From Spirochaetaceae bacterium (GTDB taxonomy: Bacteria; Spirochaetota; Spirochaetia; SZUA-6; Fen-1364): DNA of 5,213 nt. The notes beneath the pieces were generated by a model. That model was given only the letters and a program-made list of their open reading frames with translations, had not been told where the DNA came from and searched no databases. Where the stretch lies: NCBI GenBank assembly GCA_003154555.1, contig PMDT01000280.1, forward strand, positions 17,784-22,996. The letters are read 5' to 3'. The translations under genes were made by a program, and so were the position numbers. Shown piece after piece: positions 1-5,182 of this stretch. Numbering within the stretch: the first letter of the stretch is position 1; every line of letters begins with the position of its first letter.

Positions 1-252
1 TGGTGGAACCCGGCCGTGGAAAACCAGGCGACGGATCGCGCCTTCCGCATCGGGCAGAAAAAGAATGTCCTGGTGCACACGTTCGTCTGCCGCGGGACCG
101 TGGAGGAGAAAATCGACGAGCTGATCCGGCAGAAGACCACTCTTGCGCGCGACCTCCTCGATGCCGGGGGAGAAGTGCTCCTGACAGAGATGAGCGACGA
201 AGAGCTCCTGTCGACGATCTCGCTCGACATCGAGCGAGCGCGGGCGGAGTGA
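1..252 (+). CDS. SNF2-family DEAD/DEAH-box ATPase/helicase, C-terminal fragment
   Basis: The first 83 codons of the window are open in frame 1 with no start, so the gene begins upstream of base 1. The visible part opens with WWNPAVENQATDRAFRIGQ, helicase motif VI of the SNF2 family, whose arginines act as ATP-hydrolysis fingers at the interface of the two RecA-like lobes. It continues with a VHTFVCRGTVEEKI stretch, the usual SNF2 sequence just after motif VI, then a helical acidic tail ending at TGA. SNF2 proteins are ATP-driven translocases that move along duplex DNA and remodel protein-DNA complexes; the target of this one is unknown. Phe replaces the more common His in DRAHRIGQ, a tolerated change that should not abolish activity. 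The next gene starts four bases after the stop, so the two are almost certainly co-transcribed. Family assignment is firm; the N-terminal domains cannot be seen. Confidence 0.93.
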   Translation, partial: WWNPAVENQATDRAFRIGQKKNVLVHTFVCRGTVEEKIDELIRQKTTLARDLLDAGGEVLLTEMSDEELLSTISLDIERARAE

Positions 253-256
253 GCGC

Positions 257-1120
257 ATGAATGGCGGCTTCAAACCCTACGTGCCTGTTGCCGAACGCCG
301 CAAGAGCGCCGAGCAGGCCATGGGCCGGATGCGCAGGAGCGGCGTGACCCTCCAGCCGGTCACGATCGAAGGCCGGCACATTGCGCAGACATTCTGGGGA
401 AAGGCCTGGTGCGATCACCTGGAATCGTACAGCGATTTCGAGAACAGGCTCCCCCGGGGCAGGACCTACGTACGGAACGGCTCGGTCTGTCACCTCGAGA
501 TCCTGCGCGGTCGCATCAATGCGAAGGTCCAGGGCAGCAGCATGTACGACGTGGCCGTGGACATCAGGCCGCTCCCCGGTCCCTCCTGGGATTCCATCAA
601 GAAGCGCTGCACGGGCAAGATCGTCTCCCTGCTCGATCTCCTCCAGGGACGCCTTTCCGCGGGGGTGATGGAAGTCGTGACGGATCGCGAAACGGGACTC
701 TTCCCCTCGCCGCGCGAGATCAGGATGCAGTGCTCCTGCCCGGATTGGGCCACCATGTGCAAGCACGTGGCGGCCGTGCTCTACGGGGTCGGTGCGCGGC
801 TGGACACGCAGCCCGAGCTCCTGTTTCTGCTCCGCGGGGTCGATCACGATGAGCTGATCGATGCGCGCGCAGAAGCCGCCGTGCAGGAAGTGGTGAGCGG
901 CGGCAAGGGCAGGCGCATCTCGGAAAAAGACCTCGGCGCGATATTCGGCCTGAACGTGGATGTCGGCGCGCCACCGGCCCGGATACCGCCGCGGTCGCGC
1001 GCGGGGAAGGTGCCCGCAAAAAAAGGCGCGCCACGCGTGAAGCGCAAGAGAAAGCCGGCCAAGTCGGCAGAGAAGCGACGGGTGAAGCCCCGCCCACCGT
1101 CCCGGAAAAAGCCCCGCTAA
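257..1120 (+). CDS. SWIM zinc-finger domain protein, partner of the SNF2 ATPase
   Basis: A 287-residue protein. The diagnostic element is a SWIM zinc finger (CxC-x6-CxH) at Cys159, Cys161, Cys168 and His170, within CSCPDWATMCKHVAAVLYG. SWIM domains are predicted to bind DNA or mediate protein contacts and in bacteria are often encoded beside SNF2 ATPases, as here. The N-terminal part (about 40-130) has a conserved-looking FWGKAWCDHLESY segment and a beta-rich stretch and probably folds separately. Residues about 245-287 form a Lys/Arg/Pro-rich, probably disordered tail suited to nucleic-acid contact. The ATG at 257 is supported by GGAG at 246-249, seven bases upstream and overlapping the end of the helicase gene, implying translational coupling. 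The likely role is as a DNA-binding or targeting subunit for the SNF2 motor; this is inferred from domain and neighbour, and no reaction can be assigned. A run of seven A at 1018-1024 lies in the tail. Confidence 0.92.
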   Translation: MNGGFKPYVPVAERRKSAEQAMGRMRRSGVTLQPVTIEGRHIAQTFWGKAWCDHLESYSDFENRLPRGRTYVRNGSVCHLEILRGRINAKVQGSSMYDVAVDIRPLPGPSWDSIKKRCTGKIVSLLDLLQGRLSAGVMEVVTDRETGLFPSPREIRMQCSCPDWATMCKHVAAVLYGVGARLDTQPELLFLLRGVDHDELIDARAEAAVQEVVSGGKGRRISEKDLGAIFGLNVDVGAPPARIPPRSRAGKVPAKKGAPRVKRKRKPAKSAEKRRVKPRPPSRKKPR

Positions 1121-1228
1121 GAGCGGCGCCTTTCTGCGTCGAATCGACGGCGTCTGCCGCTGCCTGCGAAGCAAGCGTCGAAACAAGCTGCTCCAGGTAC
1201 GCGTCACGCGTGGCGACCTCACGGTTCC
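1121..1228. other. Convergent intergenic gap without a clear terminator
   Basis: This separates the SWIM gene from the convergent aminomutase gene. It holds two small dyads, CGTCG-AAT-CGACG at 1137-1149 and a tandem ACGCGT-c-ACGCGT at 1199-1211. Neither is followed by a T-tract on either strand. Termination here may be Rho-dependent, or the two transcripts may overlap. Confidence 0.4.
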
Positions 1229-2263
1229 CTAGGGGTGGCCCCCCTGGTTGCTCTCCCGCGGGTAGCGATGCTCCCCGCCGTCAGGGCCGCGCAGGACGTA
1301 GGCGTCTTCCTCGATGCGCAGGAGTGAGGATTCGATGGGCACCTTCCCCGCTCCGCGCGGCAGGTCCACCGCATAGGTGGGCAGGGCCAGTCCCGAGAGA
1401 CGACTGCGCAGCTCCCGCATCAGCTCTATGCCCCGTTCAATGGTGACGCGGAAATGCGATGTGCCTGCGGCGAGATCCCCCTGGAAGAGGTAGTACGGCT
1501 TCACGCCCGCCCGCACGAGGCCGCGGAAGAGCTCTTCCAGCGTATCGGCATCGTCGTTGATGCCCCGCAGCAGCACTGTCTGGTCGAGGACGGGAATACC
1601 CGCGGCAAGCAGCCTGCGCACGGCGACGCGGAGATCATCCGAGAGCTCACGGGGATGGTCGGCATGGATCACGGCCCAGATCGAATCGAATGAGCCCAGC
1701 ATGTGCGCAAGCGATTCCGTTACGCGTGACGGGAGGAAGACCGGCATGCGCGTGCAGACCCTGATGATGTAGCGGGGATCGACCTTCTTCAACCGCCCGA
1801 TGATCGTCTCCAGTTCCTGGTCGGAGAGCATGAGAGGGTCGCCGCCGGAGAGGAGTATCTCCTTGATGCCCGGGGCCCCCCCAAGATACGTGCATGCATC
1901 TTCGAGCTGACTTTCCGTGATCCGCCCTCCCCCATGCCCGGTGAAGTGACGACGGAAGCAGAATCGACAGTAGGTGGCGCAGCGGTCGCTCACCAGCAGG
2001 AGAGCACGGTCGGTGTAGTGGTGGACGAGTCTTTCGGTCACGAGGTAGCGCGTGTCGCCGATGGGGTCGTCGGTCTCGTAGGGCAGCGTCACGCGCTCGC
2101 TTTCTGTGGGCACGTACTGGGCGGCGATCGGATCGCGCCGAGGATCTTCGCTTCGCGCAAGGCGCGCAAAAGCGGGGGTCACGCCGTACGGCAGACGCGC
2201 GACCGGCCCGCTCGTTGCCTTCATCTCCCCGGCAGGGTCGTGTCCGGGAACTCCCTCATGCAT
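1229..2263 (-). CDS. kamA: KamA-family radical SAM lysine 2,3-aminomutase-like enzyme
   Basis: Numbered from the ATG at 2263 the protein has 344 residues. The radical-SAM motif CATYCRFC provides Cys95, Cys99 and Cys102 for the 4Fe-4S cluster that cleaves S-adenosylmethionine. SGGDPLMLSD is the usual following glycine-rich motif. VDLPRGAGKVP carries Lys307, equivalent to the PLP-binding lysine of KamA. Asp263 (in QGDLAAGTSHFR) and Asp300 (in AVDLPRG) match the two aspartates that hold the lysine side-chain amine in KamA, favouring lysine over glutamate as substrate and arguing against the EF-P enzyme EpmB. The predicted reaction is L-alpha-lysine to L-beta-lysine. The protein is shorter than clostridial KamA (about 416 residues) at both ends. 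The start is uncertain: the frame is open to a TTG at 2299, a later ATG lies at 2224 with GGGGAG directly abutting it, and none has ideal Shine-Dalgarno spacing. No beta-lysine acetyltransferase or 5,6-aminomutase genes are nearby. Confidence 0.88.
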   Translation of the reverse strand: MHEGVPGHDPAGEMKATSGPVARLPYGVTPAFARLARSEDPRRDPIAAQYVPTESERVTLPYETDDPIGDTRYLVTERLVHHYTDRALLLVSDRCATYCRFCFRRHFTGHGGGRITESQLEDACTYLGGAPGIKEILLSGGDPLMLSDQELETIIGRLKKVDPRYIIRVCTRMPVFLPSRVTESLAHMLGSFDSIWAVIHADHPRELSDDLRVAVRRLLAAGIPVLDQTVLLRGINDDADTLEELFRGLVRAGVKPYYLFQGDLAAGTSHFRVTIERGIELMRELRSRLSGLALPTYAVDLPRGAGKVPIESSLLRIEEDAYVLRGPDGGEHRYPRESNQGGHP

Positions 2264-2396
2264 GCAGATGAAGATAGAGGAGATCAACAGGCGGGGCAAC
2301 GTGCCGCTGACTGAATCGCGAGCCGTTCCAAGACTGTGCTGAAACTATGACAAGAAGTATGCTCCGATATTCCTCGCGGCCGGCCTGAAACAGCCC

Positions 2397-3335
2397 TCAC
2401 CCCGGACCGTAGCGCGCGTTGTGCCGGAAGAGCTCGTGCATGATGCCGCTGAGCGCATCACCGGGCATGCTCTCCTTCTCCACAAAGTAGCGCCCGATCA
2501 GCCGTCGCCGCGCGCGCTGCAGCCGCAGGACGCGCTCCACCTCTGTCGCTGAAAGGAGACGGAGCCTCTGTGCCGTCTGGCCCGTCTGCTCGTGGCGCAG
2601 CCGTGAGCTGAGGATCCTGGCCAGATCCTGACTTGAAATGCCTTTCATCTCGCGCGCAAGCTCTCCGAATTTCGGCTGCATTGCGCGCTGCCAGACAATG
2701 GCGCTGATGAGACTCTGCCATGAGATTCTACCGGTATAGTAAAGAAACTCCGCCAGGCGCAGCTTGCGCCGGGGCACCGGTCCGTGGTAGAAGAGCGCCG
2801 TTGCGCGAGAGCCGCCGGCTGTATGCGCCTGACCCGCGCCGCGCGTCTGGCCGGCGTCCCCCGCCCGACCCGTCTCACGCTTCTCCTCCGTCTTTCGCTT
2901 TTCCCCCTGCTTCTGCTCGGTGTGTCGCTTGTCGCCTGTCGCGCGTTTATCCCCGGGCTTCTGTTTTTCCCCCGGTCCCTTATCCTGCGGCTTCTTCGCA
3001 TTTTCCCCGGCACCGCGACGGTCCGACCCGGGGCGTCGGGCACCCTGGCTGCGCGCGGCGTCCGTCCGGGGGCCTCCCCCGCGGGCCGCCGGCGAAGGAC
3101 GGCCCAGGAGATAGCTCATGACGAGCTCGTAGGCGTTGGAGGCTTCGACAAAACGACGGCCGTCCGACTGGCGTGACCCGAATCGCCGCGCGGAGTCCGG
3201 ATGCGTGGCAACCGCCAGCACGCGGTACGCACGGCGGACGACAGCCACGTCGAGATGCTGGAGGATCGCTGCCCCTTTCGCGCGGGCCGTGGGCCCGAGC
3301 AAAAGGGCACACGCTTCGAGCAGTTTTGCATTCAT
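2397..3335 (-). CDS. J-domain (DnaJ-like) protein with basic linker and conserved C-terminal domain
   Basis: A 312-residue protein in three parts. Residues about 1-78 resemble a J domain: helix II (VVRRAYRVLAVAT) leads into the His45-Pro46-Asp47 signature that stimulates Hsp70 ATPase, followed by a helix III-like segment (FVEASNAYELVMSYLL). Residues about 80-178 are a low-complexity Lys/Glu/Gly/Arg-rich linker with recurring GDKR/GEKR units, surely disordered. Residues about 180-312 form a helical domain including LAEFLYYTGRISWQSLISAI and FGELAREMKG; I recall a similar J-domain plus 'LYYTGRISWQ' arrangement in Geobacter-like bacteria but know no function for it. There are no zinc-finger CxxCxGxG repeats, so it is not a canonical DnaJ but a specialised DnaK co-chaperone at most. 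No dnaK lies nearby. The ATG at 3335 has only a weak Shine-Dalgarno, but no later start preserves the J domain. It lies 97-133 bases upstream of the aminomutase gene on the same strand and may share a transcript with it. Confidence 0.85.
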   Translation of the reverse strand: MNAKLLEACALLLGPTARAKGAAILQHLDVAVVRRAYRVLAVATHPDSARRFGSRQSDGRRFVEASNAYELVMSYLLGRPSPAARGGGPRTDAARSQGARRPGSDRRGAGENAKKPQDKGPGEKQKPGDKRATGDKRHTEQKQGEKRKTEEKRETGRAGDAGQTRGAGQAHTAGGSRATALFYHGPVPRRKLRLAEFLYYTGRISWQSLISAIVWQRAMQPKFGELAREMKGISSQDLARILSSRLRHEQTGQTAQRLRLLSATEVERVLRLQRARRRLIGRYFVEKESMPGDALSGIMHELFRHNARYGPG

Positions 3336-3362
3336 GCGGGTGTTCGCCGCGGCGGCTCACGA

Positions 3363-3391
3363 ACGATACCGGCCCCGGCAGTGCTTTGCAA
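3363..3391 (-). promoter_or_regulatory. Possible sigma-70 promoter for the J-domain gene
   Basis: On the minus strand TTGCAA (3391-3386) and TATCGT (3368-3363) are separated by 17 bases. Each matches four of six consensus positions. Initiation would fall near 3356, giving a leader of about 20 bases before the ATG at 3335. The position is sensible, but the match is moderate and the region is GC-rich, so this is a candidate only. I found no equivalent signal for the divergent membrane-protein gene on the plus strand. Confidence 0.35.
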
Positions 3392-3458
3392 GGCCCGTCC
3401 TCCCTGTGCCCGGGATCTGCGTCTGTGCGCGCGAGCCTCCCTGCGGTAGGATGCCGCC

Positions 3459-4421
3459 ATGAGCCTGTTCACCATCGCCCTCACGATCCTCGGGCTTTCC
3501 CTCTTCGAGACGGTGTCGAGCGTGGACAACGCGATCATCAACGCCGAGGTGCTCTCCGGCATGGGAGCCCGCGCGCGGCGCTGGTTCCTGATCTGGGGAA
3601 TGCTCTTCGCGGTCTTCGTCGTGCGCGGGCTCCTGCCCTGGCTCATCGTCTGGCTGGCCGTGCCGCAGCTCGGGCCGATCGGGGCACTCACGGCGGCGTT
3701 TTCCAGCGACCCGGTCGTTCACGACGCGGTGCACGCGGCGGCTCCCGTGTTGTTCATGGGAGGGGGCGTCTTTCTCGTGCTCCTCTTCTTCCACTGGCTC
3801 TTCATCGAGCCGAAGAACTTCGGCATTGTTGGAGAAAAGTTTTTCTCATCCAAGGGCGTGTGGTTCTATGCGGTGGCCTCCGTGTTCCTCGCCCTCACTG
3901 TCTGGTTCACGCTGCGCACGAGCAGCCTGGTCTCATTTGCGGCGGTCATCGGCTCCACGGTTTTCTTCATCACGAATGGCTTCAAGGAGAACGCGGAGGC
4001 GCAGGAAAAGCGGCTCATGACCGGGGCGCTCTCGGACCTCAGCAAGCTTCTCTACCTGGAGATCATCGACACGACGTTCTCCATCGACGGTGTGCTGGGC
4101 GCGTTCGCCTTCACGCTGTCGGTCCCGCTCATCATCCTCGGCAACGGCCTGGGCGCCGTCATCGTCCGCCAGATCACGGTCGGCAACATCGAGCGGATCC
4201 GCACGCTGCGCTACATCAAGAACGGGGCGATGTATTCGATTTTCGTCCTCGGGGTCGTGATGATGGGCGACGGTTTCGGTTTCGAGACGCCAGCATGGCT
4301 TTCACCGGTCCTCACCTTCCTGATCGTCGGGTTTTTCTTCGTTCGGTCGATCGTCGAGAACAAGAAAAGGACGAGGAAGCGCGCACTGCCGAAAGAGCGG
4401 AAAAAGCGGCGGTCGAAATAG
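3459..4421 (+). CDS. DUF475 / TerC-superfamily integral membrane protein
   Basis: A 320-residue polytopic membrane protein with hydrophobic segments at about 4-18, 42-68, 97-117, 135-152, 156-172, 203-236, 256-270 and 281-298. Two acidic motifs in membrane segments define the TerC-like fold: ETVSSVDNAIINAEVL (Glu17, Asp23, Asn24) and LEIIDTTFSIDGVLGAFA (Glu201, Asp204, Asp210). The second, with SIDG, is the DUF475 variant rather than classical TerC. TerC relatives have been tied to tellurite resistance and to manganese or other metal-ion export, so metal-ion transport at the inner membrane is the best guess, but the substrate of the DUF475 branch is not established. The C-terminus (302-320) is a strongly basic tail, probably cytoplasmic. 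The ATG at 3459 has TAGGA at 3447-3451, seven bases upstream. The gene is divergent from the J-domain gene and ends four bases before the convergent small gene. No tellurium-resistance partners are visible. Confidence 0.9.
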   Translation: MSLFTIALTILGLSLFETVSSVDNAIINAEVLSGMGARARRWFLIWGMLFAVFVVRGLLPWLIVWLAVPQLGPIGALTAAFSSDPVVHDAVHAAAPVLFMGGGVFLVLLFFHWLFIEPKNFGIVGEKFFSSKGVWFYAVASVFLALTVWFTLRTSSLVSFAAVIGSTVFFITNGFKENAEAQEKRLMTGALSDLSKLLYLEIIDTTFSIDGVLGAFAFTLSVPLIILGNGLGAVIVRQITVGNIERIRTLRYIKNGAMYSIFVLGVVMMGDGFGFETPAWLSPVLTFLIVGFFFVRSIVENKKRTRKRALPKERKKRRSK

Positions 4422-4425
4422 CAGT

Positions 4426-4704
4426 TCAGACAGGCAGCCGCGAGGCCTCGTATTCCAGCTTCAGAACAAGATGGTCCAGCTTGTCGAGCTTCTGCGTCCT
4501 CGATTTTTCCTGGATGCTTTGCAGGGACGGCAAAACCGTCTGCGTGTAGCGATGCACGGCAGCGCGTGCCTTTTCCATGAAACTGCCGCCAGAGGCCTCG
4601 TTGGCGTACGCGATAATTAGCTTCTTGCTCGTCGTGGGCAATTCAGACTTGTTCAGATGCTCGACGACCGCAAAAATCGCGAGGAGATAGCTCATTTCAC
4701 TCAC
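4426..4704 (-). CDS. Small protein of unknown function (92 residues)
   Basis: I do not recognise this protein. It starts at GTG (4704) and has an excellent Shine-Dalgarno, AGGAAGG (4718-4712 on the minus strand), seven bases upstream. That is the main reason to believe it is a real gene; an ATG three codons later is a weaker choice. The sequence is predicted mostly helical: a short hydrophobic N-terminal stretch (MSYLLAIFAVVEHL, about 4-17), a middle amphipathic helix (about 42-58) and a charged, coiled-coil-like C-terminal helix (about 61-90, with LDKLDHLVLKLEYEASRL). It has no cysteines, no signal peptide of normal form and no zinc motif. The N-terminal hydrophobic stretch is too short and interrupted to call a membrane anchor confidently. 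It is convergent with the DUF475 gene (four-base gap) and divergent from the RRM gene. A helical soluble protein or small assembly factor would fit; no function is claimed. Confidence 0.7.
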   Translation of the reverse strand: MSEMSYLLAIFAVVEHLNKSELPTTSKKLIIAYANEASGGSFMEKARAAVHRYTQTVLPSLQSIQEKSRTQKLDKLDHLVLKLEYEASRLPV

Positions 4705-4719
4705 GTTATTGCCTTCCTG

Positions 4720-4748
4720 ATGCTACCGGCCGGCCGTTCTGCTGTCAA
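4720..4748 (-). promoter_or_regulatory. Possible minus-strand promoter for the 92-residue gene
   Basis: On the minus strand a perfect -35 box TTGACA (4748-4743) is followed after 17 bases by TAGCAT (4725-4720), which matches four of six -10 positions. Initiation about seven bases further on would fall at 4712-4713, inside or at the edge of the Shine-Dalgarno sequence, which would remove part of it. Either the true -10 is elsewhere or the leader is unusually short. The perfect -35 box is therefore noted with low confidence. Confidence 0.3.
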
Positions 4749-4793
4749 GGAAGCTTCGGTCATGCCTTCCCGGGACACGATGGATTCTTTCTC

Positions 4794-4822
4794 TTGACGG
4801 CATTACCCCTTTCGTATATGAT
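4794..4822 (+). promoter_or_regulatory. Strong sigma-70-type promoter upstream of the RRM gene leader
   Basis: TTGACG (4794-4799, five of six matches to TTGACA) and TATGAT (4817-4822, five of six matches to TATAAT) are separated by the ideal 17 bases. Initiation would fall near 4829. This is the best promoter match in the window, and it points at the RRM gene 354 bases downstream with no credible gene between. Together with the minus-strand TTGACA at 4748-4743 it makes a divergent promoter region: the GTCAAG/CTTGAC halves are inverted copies of each other, as expected for back-to-back -35 boxes. Confidence 0.68.
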
Positions 4823-4990
4823 TCACAACGTATTCGGGCGCTCTTGGGATGGTTTCGTTGAAACAGGACTGACTGGCGCAGGAATACCGCGTTCTTGAGG
4901 ACTGGCGCGCGGAGAGATGATCTGGCACACGCGGGATTGCATCTGATTCGATGAATGCCGCCCAGGGGTGAATCTGGAAGAATCTCGAGT

Positions 4991-5030
4991 GATCGAATTA
5001 CTGCCCCATAAAGTAATCCCTCTTCGAATC
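4991..5030 (+). other. Stem-loop in the RRM leader
   Basis: GATCGAA (4991-4997) pairs with TTCGAATC (5023-5030) with a one-base bulge at 5027. The helix continues with 4998-5002 against 5012-5016 across a one-sided bulge of 5017-5022. The apical loop 5003-5011 contains GCCCC, which could contact one of the G-runs elsewhere in the leader (4965-4968 or 5150-5153). This is the most extensive local inverted repeat in the leader. It has no following T-tract, so it is not an intrinsic terminator. Confidence 0.5.
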
Positions 5031-5146
5031 CATTCTATTTCCCCCGTTTCGAAAAGCCGCACATATTGCTGCCCGAACGTGCCGCACGCCGTGTCGACAG
5101 GAGCGTCGTGAGCTTGTCGTCGACAGGCTCTGTTCACATCTAGGGA

Positions 5147-5177
5147 AGCGGGGAAAAGCTCCGCTCGAAAAGGGGGA
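5147..5177 (+). promoter_or_regulatory. Shine-Dalgarno region of the RRM gene with adjacent hairpin
   Basis: AGGGGG at 5171-5176 lies six bases before the ATG at 5183 and is a strong ribosome-binding site. Directly upstream, 5147-5165 forms a seven-pair hairpin with a five-base AAAAG loop that ends one base before the segment complementary to 5040-5051. If the long-range helix forms, this hairpin would stack directly on it and close the structure over the ribosome site. Confidence 0.55.
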
Positions 5178-5182
5178 TCGAC

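Larger units (their letters stand above)
4829..5182 (+). promoter_or_regulatory. Long structured 5' leader of the RRM gene with anti-Shine-Dalgarno arm
   Basis: About 354 bases lie between the predicted start of transcription and the ATG at 5183. The stretch is visibly richer in A/T than the flanking genes, has no reading frame with a ribosome site, and holds several inverted repeats. GTTTC/GAAAC pair at 4852-4856 and 4860-4864. An interrupted stem joins 4991-5002 to 5012-5030. TGTCGAC/GTCGACA pair at 5092-5098 and 5119-5125. AGCGGGG/CTCCGCT pair at 5147-5153 and 5159-5165 with one G-U. Most notably, 5040-5051 can pair with 5166-5177 (11 of 12 positions, one G-A mismatch), which would bury the whole Shine-Dalgarno sequence. 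A direct repeat GTCGACAGG sits at 5093-5101 and 5119-5127, and GACTGGCGC recurs at 4871-4879 and 4900-4908. The region could be a cis-acting switch, or it could contain a separate small RNA. Pairings were found by eye, without energy calculation. Confidence 0.5.

Noticed and set aside
720..1097. Minus-strand frames antisense to the SWIM gene
   Set aside because: Their composition is Arg/Ala/Pro-rich as expected for shadows, there is no ribosome site, and the plus strand carries the SWIM motif.
2784..3176. Plus-strand frame of 130 codons with a very hydrophobic, membrane-like stretch
   Set aside because: It is antisense to the Lys/Glu-rich linker of the J-domain gene. AAG/GAG codons read backwards as CTT/CTC leucine, which creates the false hydrophobicity. 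There is no ribosome site.
4526..4540. GACGG-CAAAA-CCGTC hairpin as a possible terminator
   Set aside because: It lies in the middle of the 92-residue gene, is only five pairs long and has no following T-tract on either strand.
3173..4549. Plus-strand frame of 458 codons spanning the DUF475 gene
   Set aside because: It is a GC-driven shadow in another frame, rich in Arg/His/Gly/Pro. The overlapping frame at 3459 has clear family motifs and a ribosome site.
2378..4735. GGCCGGCC palindromes at 2378-2385 and 4728-4735, both intergenic, as a shared operator
   Set aside because: Two copies of an eight-base GC palindrome are unremarkable in DNA this GC-rich, and their surroundings share nothing else.
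4823..5137. Minus-strand frame of 104 codons inside the leader region
   Set aside because: It begins at GTG with a pyrimidine-rich upstream sequence, has no family resemblance, and covers the structured leader downstream of a strong opposite-strand promoter.
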